Assembly: GCA_904419035.1 (NCBI GenBank)
Contig: CAJFQL010000001.1
Location: 186,001-250,000 of the forward strand
Length of the DNA: 64,000 nucleotides
Direction: 5' to 3'
DNA from: Heritagella caecorum
Lineage (GTDB): Bacteria; Bacillota; Clostridia; Oscillospirales; Acutalibacteraceae
In this document: piece after piece, positions 1 through 7,876 of the stretch
How positions within the stretch are numbered: the first letter of the stretch is position 1
Layout: each line of letters begins with the position of its first letter
Translations under genes and position numbers: made by a program
The notes under the pieces: model-generated
The model's input: the letters and a program-made list of their open reading frames with translations, nothing else
What the model was told of the DNA's origin: nothing
The model's database searches: none

Positions 1-1119
1 CTCTACCCCCACCAGCAAGGCAGCGTTGCAGTTTTCTCCATCCCGGGCGTATTCGCTCATGCCATTGGTGACGATCCCGTTTTCCTCACTGGCCGCCGCC
101 ACGACCGAACCGCCGGGGCACATACAAAACGAATACACCCCGCGCCCATCTGGCAAATGCACGGCTAAATGATAATCAGCCGCCCCCAAGGCCGGATGGC
201 CGGCCGCCGGGCCGTATTGGGTGCGGTTGAGCCATGCCTGCCTGTGTTCGATGCGCGCCCCGATGGAAAATGCCTTTGGCTGCATCGGAATGCCCTCTTT
301 TTCCAACATGGCAAACACGTCCCGGGCACTATGTCCGGGCGCCAGGATGACATGACCCGTTTCCACAATCTCACAGCTGCCATTGGCACGGCGCACGCGC
401 ACGCCCGTTATTTGTCCGTCTTTCTGGAGTAGCCCTGTGCAGGTAGTGCGGAACCACACGTCCCCACCCAAACGACGGATGGTTTCCCGTATTTGGCGCA
501 CCGCATCAGGCAGGCGGTCTGTCCCCACATGGGGTTTTGCCTGCCACAGAATATCGGCCGGGGCCCCGGCCTGCACCAATTCTTCCAGCACTTTCCGTGC
601 CCGGGGATCCTTGGTACCGGTATTCAGTTTCCCGTCCGAAAACGCCCCGGCGCCGCCTTCCCCGAACTGCACGTTGCTGTCGGGATCCAAGGCGCCTCCC
701 TGCCAGAATGTCTGCACCCGGCGGGTGCGTTCCTCGACTGGGTCGCCCCGTTCAATCACCAGCGGGCACAGCCCGGCCTGAGCCAAAATGAGCGCTGCAA
801 ACAGGCCCCCGGGTCCTAACCCCACCACAACGGGCCGTTGGGGTAACGGCTTGGCCGGCAGGCTTTCATACCGGTATGGCTGCACATTTTGGATATGCGG
901 GTCCCGCAGGCGGCTGACAATGGCCGCTTCCCCGGCGGTCGTTACGTCAACCGTAAGGGTAAAGTGGACACGGTCCTTTTTGCGTGCGTCTACTGAGCGC
1001 CGGAAAACTTCCAATTTTTCTACCGCTTTTTCTGAAATATGCAGTTTTTTGGCCGCGGTCTTCCACAGCCAGGTTTCATCATACGAAAGAGGGGCCGAAA
1101 CCCCTGTTAATCGAATCAT
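1..1119 (-). CDS. FAD-dependent dehydrogenase (COG2509-like), 3' end outside window
   Basis: The first 373 codons are visible; the 3' end lies beyond the window. The N-terminus (MIRLTGVSAPLSYDE) is followed near residue 100 by a Rossmann FAD/NAD motif (VVVGLGPGGLFAA) and then QFGEGGAGAFSDGKL, both typical of the COG2509 family of predicted FAD-dependent dehydrogenases. Further on come a GPAAGHPALGAADYHL stretch and FCMCPGGSVV. The substrate of this family is not established. Its ATG at 1119 lies one base after the stop of the neighbouring flavoprotein gene, so the two are almost certainly co-transcribed. The assignment rests on remembered family motifs. Confidence 0.85.
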   Translation of the reverse strand, partial: MIRLTGVSAPLSYDETWLWKTAAKKLHISEKAVEKLEVFRRSVDARKKDRVHFTLTVDVTTAGEAAIVSRLRDPHIQNVQPYRYESLPAKPLPQRPVVVGLGPGGLFAALILAQAGLCPLVIERGDPVEERTRRVQTFWQGGALDPDSNVQFGEGGAGAFSDGKLNTGTKDPRARKVLEELVQAGAPADILWQAKPHVGTDRLPDAVRQIRETIRRLGGDVWFRTTCTGLLQKDGQITGVRVRRANGSCEIVETGHVILAPGHSARDVFAMLEKEGIPMQPKAFSIGARIEHRQAWLNRTQYGPAAGHPALGAADYHLAVHLPDGRGVYSFCMCPGGSVVAAASEENGIVTNGMSEYARDGENCNAALLVGVE

Positions 1120-1120
1120 A

Positions 1121-2434
1121 TCAGTTTCTTTCCTTTTTCCGGCGAGGGCACAGGCTGCGGGCCGCCGCTTCCCCGGCCAACCAGCCGGTGGCAAAGGCCC
1201 AATGCAGGTTAAAGCCGCCGCAATCGCCGTTGATATTCCAAATTTCGCCCGTAGCATATAGCCCCGGGGCCCGTTTGAGTTCCATACTGGGCACATGTGC
1301 CTGCGCAAGGCGCAGCCCGCCACAGGCCACCTGGGCCTGCTTCCACGAAGCGGTTCCTTCTACGGTAAAGCAAAAATGCTTACACCGGTGGGCAATCTCC
1401 GGCAAGGGCAGCTTCCGGTTCCCCACCGGCTGCGCCGCCTCTTTCCCCAGTACGGAGCGGACCACTTCTTGTCCCACCCGTAGGTTCATAACACCGGCCA
1501 GCAGCTCTTCGGCCGGTTCCTTCGGGTAGGTACGGCACCGGCGCATTAGATAAGACAGGATCATCTCTTCCTTTATATCCGGCAAAAGGTCTACCGATAA
1601 AGTCAGCGCCTTTTTCCGCTTGCCGTTTACGGTCCCCATCGTCTCCCATTCCGAAACCAAATGTGAGAGCTGAAACAGGCAAATACCGGACAGCGCTTCT
1701 TCGGTAAACTGGATTTCGCCTGATTCCCGGGCGATCCCTTCCCCATCCGCTAACAGGGACACGTCGCCTTTGCAGCGCATGCCTTTTAACGCCGTCATCC
1801 GCTGGCCGGACACCCGCACCGGCACAAGGCCCGGGCGGAAGGGCTGCACCTGTCCGTTTATATCGATGCCCGCCGTCTGTAAAAGCGCAAGCCCCGCCGA
1901 ACTGCCGCCCAGATGGGGCGCCGCCGGACTGCCACAGGCAAGGATCACCCGGCTGGCCAAAACCGGCTCTTGCCCCGGGCACGTGAGAACCCAATCGCGC
2001 CCATTTTGGCGCAAACTTTCCACCGGGCTTTCACATAGAATCTCAATCTGCCACCGGCGGCCCTGCATCAAAAGAAGCTGCACCACCGCCGCCGCTTGTT
2101 CCCCTCGGGGGTACACCCTGCCTTCGGATTCTTCCCGGGTCCACAAGCCCATCTCCTGAAACCGACGGCGCAAAAGGGCCGGCGGGCAGGCTTGCAGCAC
2201 GCTTTTGGCCTGCTCCCGGTCCCCATGGTAGTGGAGCCAATCGCCGGCCTGCTGATTTGTAAGATTGCACCGCCCGTTGCCCGTTGCCAACAGTTTGCGG
2301 CCCGGTTTTTTCCCGGCTTCCAGCACCAGTACCTGCCCGGGCCTCTTTTCTTTTGCGAGTATCTGGGCAGCGCTGATGGCAGCCATCAAGCCGGAAGCCC
2401 CGGCCCCAATGACCGCGATCGCCACTTTCTTCAT
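1121..2434 (-). CDS. NAD(P)/FAD-dependent oxidoreductase, HI0933/YhiN family
   Basis: A 437-residue flavoprotein of the HI0933/YhiN family, often labelled aminoacetone oxidase family. The N-terminal dinucleotide motif is VIGAGASGLMAA. GKKPGRKLLATGNGRCN follows near residue 50, and the C-terminal FAD segment is LYATGEIWNINGDCGGFN. An upstream in-frame ATG at 2470 exists, but the ATG at 2434 is preferred: it forms an ATGA overlap with the stop of the upstream gene and directly precedes the Rossmann fold. The physiological role of the family is unclear. It sits between a small membrane exporter-like gene and a second FAD protein, all on one transcript. Confidence 0.88.
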   Translation of the reverse strand: MKKVAIAVIGAGASGLMAAISAAQILAKEKRPGQVLVLEAGKKPGRKLLATGNGRCNLTNQQAGDWLHYHGDREQAKSVLQACPPALLRRRFQEMGLWTREESEGRVYPRGEQAAAVVQLLLMQGRRWQIEILCESPVESLRQNGRDWVLTCPGQEPVLASRVILACGSPAAPHLGGSSAGLALLQTAGIDINGQVQPFRPGLVPVRVSGQRMTALKGMRCKGDVSLLADGEGIARESGEIQFTEEALSGICLFQLSHLVSEWETMGTVNGKRKKALTLSVDLLPDIKEEMILSYLMRRCRTYPKEPAEELLAGVMNLRVGQEVVRSVLGKEAAQPVGNRKLPLPEIAHRCKHFCFTVEGTASWKQAQVACGGLRLAQAHVPSMELKRAPGLYATGEIWNINGDCGGFNLHWAFATGWLAGEAAARSLCPRRKKERN

Positions 2435-2925
2435 AAAACAGCCCCCAATACACCGTACCCCAGTAAGCACATAATCACATCCGCCGTCAAGGTTCCGAAA
2501 ATAATAGGCGGCATGGCGTGTTTAAACCGCATATTCATTAAAGCGGCAATCAGCGCTCCCGTCCAGGCCCCAGTACCCGGCAGCGGCACGGCCACAAAGA
2601 CAAACAGGCCCCATTTTTGGTATTTTTCAATCTTCTGGCGGTTTTTTTCCGCCTTTTTTTCCATACGCTGGACAAATCCCTTCAGGCAGGTATTGCGCAT
2701 CCAGTCGAACACCTGCCGGATAAACAGTAAGATCAGCGGTATCGGCAAAAGCGTTCCCACGGCGCAAATAAAGAAAGCGCGTACCATATCCACTTGCAGC
2801 AGTGTGGCCGCCAAAATGCCACCGCGCAATTCTAGCAGCGGCAATAAGGATACCAGAAAAATAATCCATTCCGGCGCTATGGAAGAATTAAAAGTTTTGA
2901 CAATCCATTCGGTAATTCCGTCCAT
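2431..2925 (-). CDS. Small multi-drug export family membrane protein (COG2426)
   Basis: A 164-residue membrane protein with about four hydrophobic segments (starting near residues 17, 43, 107 and 140). It carries the family signatures LPLLELRGGI near residue 29 and VAVPLPGTGAWTGALIAAL near residue 112. These fit the Sm_multidrug_ex (PF06695) family; despite the name, transport activity is poorly documented. A basic, K/E-rich stretch between the second and third hydrophobic segments is probably cytoplasmic. The stop overlaps the next start as ATGA, indicating translational coupling with the flavoprotein. A good SD (GGAGGGG) precedes the ATG. Confidence 0.85.
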   Translation of the reverse strand: MDGITEWIVKTFNSSIAPEWIIFLVSLLPLLELRGGILAATLLQVDMVRAFFICAVGTLLPIPLILLFIRQVFDWMRNTCLKGFVQRMEKKAEKNRQKIEKYQKWGLFVFVAVPLPGTGAWTGALIAALMNMRFKHAMPPIIFGTLTADVIMCLLGYGVLGAVL

Positions 2926-3019
2926 AAGTCCCCTCCATGAGAAACCAGTTTTCTACACCCGTGTTTCAGTATACCCAATGGAGGAACTTTCTTTTTTCTT
3001 CTACAGAATTATAGTAACA

Positions 3020-3832
3020 TTATTGTCCGCCACACAGTTCCGAAAGCGAATCGAACCGGTACCCCATTTCTTTCCAGCCTTCCAGCAATTGCGCCAATAT
3101 TTCGCAATTGGTTTTGGAGGAAGCGTGCAGCAGCACCACAGCGCCGGGATGAACGCGCCGGTTTAGTAGGTCGATGGATTTCTGGGGATCGGGCTGCCGG
3201 TCATTGAGCCAGTCTTCATACGCTAGGCTCCAAAAAACCGTGGTATACCCCATTTTGTGGGCCGCCTCTAAATTTTGCAAACTATAAACGCCCTGCGGCG
3301 GCCGGTAAAATTTGGGCATGGGCTCTCCGGTGGCGGCTTCCACCTTTTCTTCCAATGTTTCCAGTTCCTCCCGGAACACCGATTCTTCCGAAATGGCCGC
3401 CATATTAGGATGGGTATTGGTGTGATTGCCGATGATGTGCCCCTCCTTTGCCATGCGCAAAATAAGTTCGGGGTGACTATCTACAAACGAGCCCACCACA
3501 AAAAAGGCCGCGGGCACCTGTTCTTCCTTCAGCGTGTCGAGAATATCCGCTGTATACCCATTTTCGTACCCTAAATCAAATGTCAGGTACAAGACTTTTT
3601 CATTTTCATCCCCTACAAACCAGGTGTCCAGTTTTTGTAATTCGTCTTTGGACGCGGGCGCCACGGGCGTTTTCCCTTCTTCCTGAAAACTAAGCCCCCA
3701 GCACACGCTGGCGTCCGCCGAAACGGCCGTTTCTTCTCCTCCACGGGTACAGAGCCATACCACTCCCAACAAAACGCACAGCGCCGCACAGACCGACAGC
3801 AAGGTAAAACGATTGAGCCGGATGACAAACAT
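3020..3832 (-). CDS. pdaA: Polysaccharide deacetylase, PdaA-type (spore cortex)
   Basis: A 270-residue NodB-fold deacetylase with one N-terminal membrane segment (residues 8-28). The order of motifs matches B. subtilis PdaA closely: CWGLSFQ near residue 46, LTFDLGYENGYT with the catalytic Asp, GNHTNTHPN with the metal-binding His pair, YRPPQGVYS, and HPGAVVLLHASSKTN near the C-terminus. PdaA deacetylates N-acetylmuramic acid during formation of muramic delta-lactam in spore cortex. An ATG at 3895 is possible, but 3832 has an AGGGGG SD and places the membrane anchor at the N-terminus. Assignment to PdaA rather than PdaB rests on the motif context. Confidence 0.87.
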   Translation of the reverse strand: MFVIRLNRFTLLSVCAALCVLLGVVWLCTRGGEETAVSADASVCWGLSFQEEGKTPVAPASKDELQKLDTWFVGDENEKVLYLTFDLGYENGYTADILDTLKEEQVPAAFFVVGSFVDSHPELILRMAKEGHIIGNHTNTHPNMAAISEESVFREELETLEEKVEAATGEPMPKFYRPPQGVYSLQNLEAAHKMGYTTVFWSLAYEDWLNDRQPDPQKSIDLLNRRVHPGAVVLLHASSKTNCEILAQLLEGWKEMGYRFDSLSELCGGQ

Positions 3833-3892
3833 AGTTGCTTTCCCCCTCCCTATTCCTGTCATAGCGTTATGCAGAAAAAAGGAGGAATAACA

Positions 3893-3926
3893 CAAAAAAA
3901 TAGCGCCCAGTATCAGCTGGGCGCTA
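3893..3926 (-). terminator. Rho-independent terminator after metY
   Basis: A perfect 10-bp stem (TAGCGCCCAG / CTGGGCGCTA, 3901-3926) with a 6-nt loop is followed on the minus strand by a run of T. It lies just downstream of the metY stop and upstream of pdaA. Confidence 0.85.
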
Positions 3927-3939
3927 TCGCTATTTGATT

Positions 3940-5217
3940 TTATACTTTGGCAAGGGCCTGTTCCACATCGCCGAGGATATCCTCAATATTTTCAATACCC
4001 ACAGAGAAGCGGATCAGATCCGGCGAAACACCGGCTTCTTTGAGCTGTTCGTCGGTCATCTGCCGGTGGGTGGTGCTGGCGGGATGCAGCACGCAGGTGC
4101 GCAAATCGGCCACATGGGTGACGATGGAGGCCATTTCCAGGCTGTCCATAAACTTCGTAGCGGCTTCGCGGCCACCCTTCACGCCAAAGGATACCACCCC
4201 GCAGGTGCCGTTGGGCATATACTTCATGGCACGTTCATGATACGGGCTGGACGGCAGACCGGGGTAGTTGACCCACGAGACTTTCGGGTGGTTTTCCAGG
4301 TATTTCGCTACAGCCAGCGCATTTTCGCAGTGGCGCTGCATACGCAAGGCCAGCGTTTCCAGCCCCAGGTTCAGCAAAAACGCGTTCATGGGGGCTGCCT
4401 GGGCGCCGATATCGCGCATCAGGTGCACGCGGGCTTTGGTGATATAGGCGGCTTTGCCAAACGCTTTGGTGTACACAATGCCGTGATAGCTTTCATCGGG
4501 CTGGGTCAGCATGGGGAATTTTCCGTTTTCCCAATCAAAACGGCCGCTGTCCACAATCACGCCGCCAATCTGGGTGGCATGGCCGTCCATATATTTCGTG
4601 GTAGAATGGGTCACAATGTCAGCCCCAAATTCAAAGGGACGGCAGTTGACCGGCGTGGGGAACGTGTTGTCCACGATCAGCGGAACCCCATGGGCATGGG
4701 CCTTTTCGGCAAACAGTTCCAAATCCGTCACCACCAGCGACGGGTTCGTGAGGGTTTCGGCAAACACGCACCGGGTTTCGGGCGTGAAGGCCGCTTCCAG
4801 TTCTTCCGGCGTAACATCCGGCGACACAAAGGTGGATTTGATTCCCATTTCAGCTAGGGTTTTATAAATCAGGTTAAACGTACCGCCATAAATCGCCGAG
4901 CTGGCCACCACATGGTCACCGGCATGGCAGATATTCAGGATGGACATCATGGAAGCTGCCTGCCCCGAAGATGTGAGCAGGGCCCCAACGCCGCCTTCCA
5001 ACGCAGCGATTTTCTTTTCTACCACATCCAGGGTGGGGTTCCCGATACGGGTATAGAAAAAGCCGTCTTCTTTCAGGTCAAACAGGTTCCCCATGGTTTC
5101 GGAACTGTCGTACGTATAGGTGGTGCTCTGTACCACCGGCATCACACGGGGTTCGCCGTTTCCGGGATGATACCCGGCATGAATGCACAGCGTGTCGCGA
5201 TTTTCTGTTTTTCTCAT
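3940..5217 (-). CDS. metY: O-acetylhomoserine aminocarboxypropyltransferase/cysteine synthase
   Basis: A 425-residue PLP enzyme of the Cys/Met metabolism family (O-acetylhomoserine sulfhydrylase), making homocysteine from O-acetylhomoserine and sulfide in the cytosol. Recognisable blocks are RIGNPTLDVVEKKIAALEGG (N-terminal), SSGQAAS, and the PLP-lysine region HSTTKYMDGHATQIGG near residue 205. The C-terminus has HPASTTHRQM and RFSVGIENIEDI. Three ATGs lie close together (5268, 5226, 5217). The 5217 start is chosen because GAGG sits 9 nt upstream, whereas it would abut the ATG at 5226. It probably shares a transcript with the zinc-ribbon gene 51 nt upstream. No SAM riboswitch is possible in that short gap. 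Confidence 0.92.
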   Translation of the reverse strand: MRKTENRDTLCIHAGYHPGNGEPRVMPVVQSTTYTYDSSETMGNLFDLKEDGFFYTRIGNPTLDVVEKKIAALEGGVGALLTSSGQAASMMSILNICHAGDHVVASSAIYGGTFNLIYKTLAEMGIKSTFVSPDVTPEELEAAFTPETRCVFAETLTNPSLVVTDLELFAEKAHAHGVPLIVDNTFPTPVNCRPFEFGADIVTHSTTKYMDGHATQIGGVIVDSGRFDWENGKFPMLTQPDESYHGIVYTKAFGKAAYITKARVHLMRDIGAQAAPMNAFLLNLGLETLALRMQRHCENALAVAKYLENHPKVSWVNYPGLPSSPYHERAMKYMPNGTCGVVSFGVKGGREAATKFMDSLEMASIVTHVADLRTCVLHPASTTHRQMTDEQLKEAGVSPDLIRFSVGIENIEDILGDVEQALAKV

Positions 5218-5268
5218 GTGACTCATCCTCATTTCTTTCACGATAGATATAAAAATCCTGTCCGGCAA

Positions 5269-5796
5269 TTACCGCCACCAGGCAAAGGGATGGCAGGCAC
5301 CGTACAAGATGTCGCGCAGAATGCCGGCCAGCCAGTCGGAAGCAAAAACCACACAGGCTACCAAAACGATAAAAAGCAGCACGGCTACTACCGACGTAAA
5401 AAACTGCCGCCGCCGGGAAGCCGGTGTCGTTTCCTCTGCCGGGGTTTCCTGGGCTTTGCGCATTTCTTCCAGCTGTTCCGCCGTCCGTTTTTGGGTTTCC
5501 TGTGCGATTTTTTCGGCTTCTTCCCGCACACGGTACGGCACCAATACGTTTTGGTCGCTGTAAAGCGCATCGCTGTTATACATGGACGGAATCCCGTCCA
5601 CACCGGCCGGTTGTTTTTTGCAGGGGATTTTTGCCTGCTCTAAAGCTTTCACAATCTGTTCCGATTCGTATTCGGTGGCGGTTACCAGCAAAATAAAATC
5701 ATCCGGCCTCACCACCCGCACCCGGCGGGACCCGCATTGCGAACAGCGCAGGGCGGTATCATCATTCAGATTTTTACATTTCGGACAATAGCGCAT
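5269..5796 (-). CDS. Zinc-ribbon membrane protein of unknown function
   Basis: A 175-residue protein with an N-terminal zinc ribbon (MRYCPKC, then CSQCGSRR near residue 18) followed by a small DUF2007-like region (LLVTATEYESEQIVKALEQ). A charged helical segment rich in E, K and Q follows (about residues 88-125), then one transmembrane helix near the C-terminus (about 133-152). I cannot assign a function. The SD (GAGGAG) lies inside the 3' arm of a perfect hairpin immediately upstream (see 5800-5845). It is the gene before metY on the same strand. Confidence 0.75.
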   Translation of the reverse strand: MRYCPKCKNLNDDTALRCSQCGSRRVRVVRPDDFILLVTATEYESEQIVKALEQAKIPCKKQPAGVDGIPSMYNSDALYSDQNVLVPYRVREEAEKIAQETQKRTAEQLEEMRKAQETPAEETTPASRRRQFFTSVVAVLLFIVLVACVVFASDWLAGILRDILYGACHPFAWWR

Positions 5797-5799
5797 AAC

Positions 5800-5845
5800 A
5801 AAAACTCCTCTTCTGTGCTTTTCTTATCATAGCACAGAAGAGGAG
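5800..5845 (-). terminator. Hairpin downstream of dpaB; its 3' arm contains the next gene's SD
   Basis: A perfect 14-bp stem (CTCCTCTTCTGTGC / GCACAGAAGAGGAG, 5805-5845) with a 13-nt loop is followed by TTTTT on the minus strand. It fits a terminator for the dpa operon. The same 3' arm supplies the GAGGAG ribosome-binding site for the zinc-ribbon gene starting at 5796, so read-through RNA would have that SD base-paired. Confidence 0.75.
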
Positions 5846-5888
5846 GAAAATCCACGGCTTTTTACAAAACCGGACGAAAACCCGGCGT

Positions 5889-6458
5889 TTACAGCAAAAC
5901 CGGCTGCAACTGCCGTCCCTGCAGCGCCGCGTCGCAGGCCGGCAGCAGGTATTCGAACCGGCACACCAAAGATGTGGGTTTTAACGCACTGTTATCCTGG
6001 CGCAGAGGGACAAAATAGACATGTTTGGTATTCATTAACCGGAACAGGTTGGGGGCCGACGCTGCCAAGGCATCGTTGCTGGCAACGGCCAGCACCACCG
6101 GCAGCCCGATGCGCAGACACGATTTCACCGCCATCGTTACACTGGTATCGGTGATCCCATTGCTCAGTTTGCCCAGGGTGTTGCCGGTACACGGGCATAC
6201 CACCATCAAATCCGCCATGTGGCGCGGACCGATGGGTTCCGCTTCACAGATCGTGCAGATGGGCTTTTTCCCCGTGATGGCTTCCACCTTTGCCCGCAGA
6301 TCTGCCGCCGTACCAAAGCGCGTATCCGTGTGGGCCGCCATTTCTGACAACACCGGCTGCACCGGATACCGCTGCGCCATTTTTTCCATTTGTTCCAAGG
6401 CCTGCTGGTGTGTGCAGAACGAGCCGCACATGCCAAAGGCCACCGTGATCTGACTCAA
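5889..6458 (-). CDS. dpaB: Dipicolinate synthase subunit B
   Basis: A 189-residue flavoprotein-like subunit of dipicolinate synthase (SpoVFB/DpaB), which with DpaA converts dihydrodipicolinate-derived substrate to DPA in the mother cell. Diagnostic stretches are VAFGMCGSFCTH at the N-terminus, ICEAEPIGPRH near residue 70 and VVCPCTGNTLGKLSNGITD near residue 86. It starts with TTG at 6458, and TTGA overlaps the dpaA stop, as expected for a coupled dpaAB operon. Between this dpaA tail and the rest of dpaA sits a 2.55-kb element. A hairpin terminator follows the stop. Confidence 0.93.
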   Translation of the reverse strand: MSQITVAFGMCGSFCTHQQALEQMEKMAQRYPVQPVLSEMAAHTDTRFGTAADLRAKVEAITGKKPICTICEAEPIGPRHMADLMVVCPCTGNTLGKLSNGITDTSVTMAVKSCLRIGLPVVLAVASNDALAASAPNLFRLMNTKHVYFVPLRQDNSALKPTSLVCRFEYLLPACDAALQGRQLQPVLL

Positions 6459-6601
6459 ACCTTCTCACTCCTCATCATGGAAAGCACCGCACGGGCTACC
6501 GCTTCCCCGGCGGCCTGTGGGGCAAATCGGCCCGGCAGCCCGGGCGCCGCCAGGTAGGCGGCCCCTTTGCCGCGCACCCATTCGGCATCCGCCCCGCCGG
6601 G
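6455..6601 (-). CDS. dpaA: dpaA 3' segment (DpaA C-terminal 49 residues' worth of codons, displaced)
   Basis: Read from the repeat at 6601, this frame gives PGGADAEWVRGKGAAYL, then AAPGLPGRFAPQAAGEA, and stops with TGA at 6455, overlapping the dpaB start. This matches the C-terminus of SpoVFA/DpaA, where a conserved APGLPG..AP..AG segment follows the ASxPGG motif. It has no start codon or SD of its own. It becomes the end of DpaA only if the element between the two CCCGGCGGGGCGG repeats is removed; the frame then continues exactly from the 5' segment at 9152. It is therefore not an ordinary pseudogene. Confidence 0.9.
   Translation of the reverse strand, partial: PGGADAEWVRGKGAAYLAAPGLPGRFAPQAAGEAVARAVLSMMRSEKV
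6581..6601. repeat. att-like direct repeat, dpaB-proximal copy
   Basis: A 21-bp direct repeat matching 9132-9152 at 20 of 21 positions, with an uninterrupted 13-bp core CCGCCCCGCCGGG (plus strand, 6589-6601). The mismatch is T here and A in the other copy, just outside the core. It lies precisely where DpaA homology is broken. Confidence 0.88.
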
Positions 6602-6622
6602 TGACGAAGAGAACCGGTTTTT

Positions 6623-7228
6623 TTACAGACGCATCCCGTCTTCGATCCAGTCGTAGCAAGCGCCGTAGTCGGAGATCAGTTCTTCTACCCGGCTATAGCA
6701 GGCTTCCACCGCTTGCAAATACTGTTCCGGGGAACCGAATCCTTCCGTTTCCCGGCCGTCCGGTTCAATGGAAGAGGCCAGCATTTGGGCAAACAGCACT
6801 TCCTGCCCGAAGGACTCCGTGAGCAACGAAGCAATATGGGCCGCCCGGCGGCGGATCAGGTATTCGGCCATTTCGTGGATGTCGGCTCTGTCGTCCATTA
6901 AAGACGTGATTTCAGCATCGACGGCGGCTTCCTGCCCCGCCACAAACCACATGCATTCTTCGCCCAGCGACAGCTCGTCCATTACCGAAATAAGGTCAAT
7001 ACTGCCCACATCATTGCCACATTCCGCCAAACGGTTATAAAATTCCGCCAGCAGCTTTTTAATGGCCACCGCCGACAGGCAGGCCTGCATCTGCTCTAAG
7101 GGCGAATCCAGTTCGATTTCGCCATTTTCCCGCAAGAGGGCCCACACCATCAGCATCCAGCTGCGGCTCATGCTGTCTTCACCAAATACCACCGTCGAAA
7201 TAACGGCTTCCGGATCCAGTTTTCTCAT
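6623..7228 (-). CDS. Unknown 201-residue protein carried by the dpaA element
   Basis: An acidic, apparently all-helical soluble protein without signal peptide, membrane segment or motif I recognise. It starts MRKLDPEAVISTVVFGED and ends DYGACYDWIEDGMRL. It is the last gene of the element and stops only 22 bp before the att-like repeat. Its SD (GGAGG) overlaps the end of the RNase HI gene, so the two are coupled. Given its place it could be an accessory of excision, such as a directionality factor, or simple cargo; the sequence does not decide this. Confidence 0.75.
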   Translation of the reverse strand: MRKLDPEAVISTVVFGEDSMSRSWMLMVWALLRENGEIELDSPLEQMQACLSAVAIKKLLAEFYNRLAECGNDVGSIDLISVMDELSLGEECMWFVAGQEAAVDAEITSLMDDRADIHEMAEYLIRRRAAHIASLLTESFGQEVLFAQMLASSIEPDGRETEGFGSPEQYLQAVEACYSRVEELISDYGACYDWIEDGMRL

Positions 7229-7231
7229 CGT

Positions 7232-7876
7232 TTATTTTCCTCCTTCTGTGCGAACGGGCAGCAGGCCGCTTCCCATTTTAGCAAGCCTATCCGCTTCTTC
7301 ATTCCCGGCTTCGCCGGAATGTCCCTTTACCTTTTCAAAAACCACCTGTACCGAGGAAGAAAGCGACTGGTACACATCCCGGTAGGCCCGGGTGCCTTCC
7401 TTATTCGCTTTCCATTCCCCCGTACACCATTTGGCAATGCCCTCGTAATCGTGGCGGATCACCAAGCGGGGAATCCCGTGTTCCACACAGTAACGCATGG
7501 CAAATTCGGCCGCTTTGATTTCCCCCGCCACATTGCGCATGTCGCGCAGCGTGGGGTCATCAAATCCCTGATAAAACCGCTTTTTTTCATCCTGCCAGCA
7601 AAATAGCACCCCGCAGCCAAAACGACCGGTTTGGGCGTTATAGCTACCGTCCACATAAGCGAGTGCAGATTCTTTGGTGGAAAAGGCTCCCGCTGGCTGA
7701 ACAGGAACCGGCATGCCCGGCGCTTCTCCCTTTACAAATGCTTCAGCTTCGGCCCGGGTGGCAAATCCTTTGTAGAAAGCCCCCGGGAACCCCATCACCT
7801 GTTTTTTACACTCATCCCAGGTGAGAAACACCCCGGTTTTCCGGCCGGCACGCACCGCATAAAACTTCTTGGCCAT
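7232..7876 (-). CDS. Ribonuclease HI with N-terminal viroplasmin domain (element-borne)
   Basis: A 214-residue protein. Residues 1-50 form a viroplasmin/RNase H N-terminal domain (MAKKFYAVRAGRKTGVF..WDECKKQV), which binds RNA:DNA hybrids in its family. RNase HI follows with all four catalytic acids: Asp in YVDGSYN, Glu in NVAGEIKAAE, Asp in IRHDYEG and Asp in GNEEADRLAK. It would cleave RNA in RNA:DNA hybrids. The ATG at 7876 is preferred over 7918 because it opens the viroplasmin domain. The gene overlaps the 3' end of the recombinase gene by 65 bp. It lies inside the dpaA element, which is unusual cargo. Confidence 0.9.
   Translation of the reverse strand: MAKKFYAVRAGRKTGVFLTWDECKKQVMGFPGAFYKGFATRAEAEAFVKGEAPGMPVPVQPAGAFSTKESALAYVDGSYNAQTGRFGCGVLFCWQDEKKRFYQGFDDPTLRDMRNVAGEIKAAEFAMRYCVEHGIPRLVIRHDYEGIAKWCTGEWKANKEGTRAYRDVYQSLSSSVQVVFEKVKGHSGEAGNEEADRLAKMGSGLLPVRTEGGK

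Noticed and set aside
2096..3166. Long plus-strand open frame (356 codons) opposite the flavoprotein and exporter genes
   Set aside because: It lies antisense to three well-supported genes, has low-complexity residue use and no SD, and spans gene boundaries.
5218..5268. SAM riboswitch in front of metY
   Set aside because: Only 51 nt separate metY from the upstream gene and no S-box elements are present.
6455..6601. dpaA 3' segment as plain pseudogene debris
   Set aside because: The frame, the stop/start overlap with dpaB and the conserved C-terminal motif are all intact, and the joined gene is perfect.
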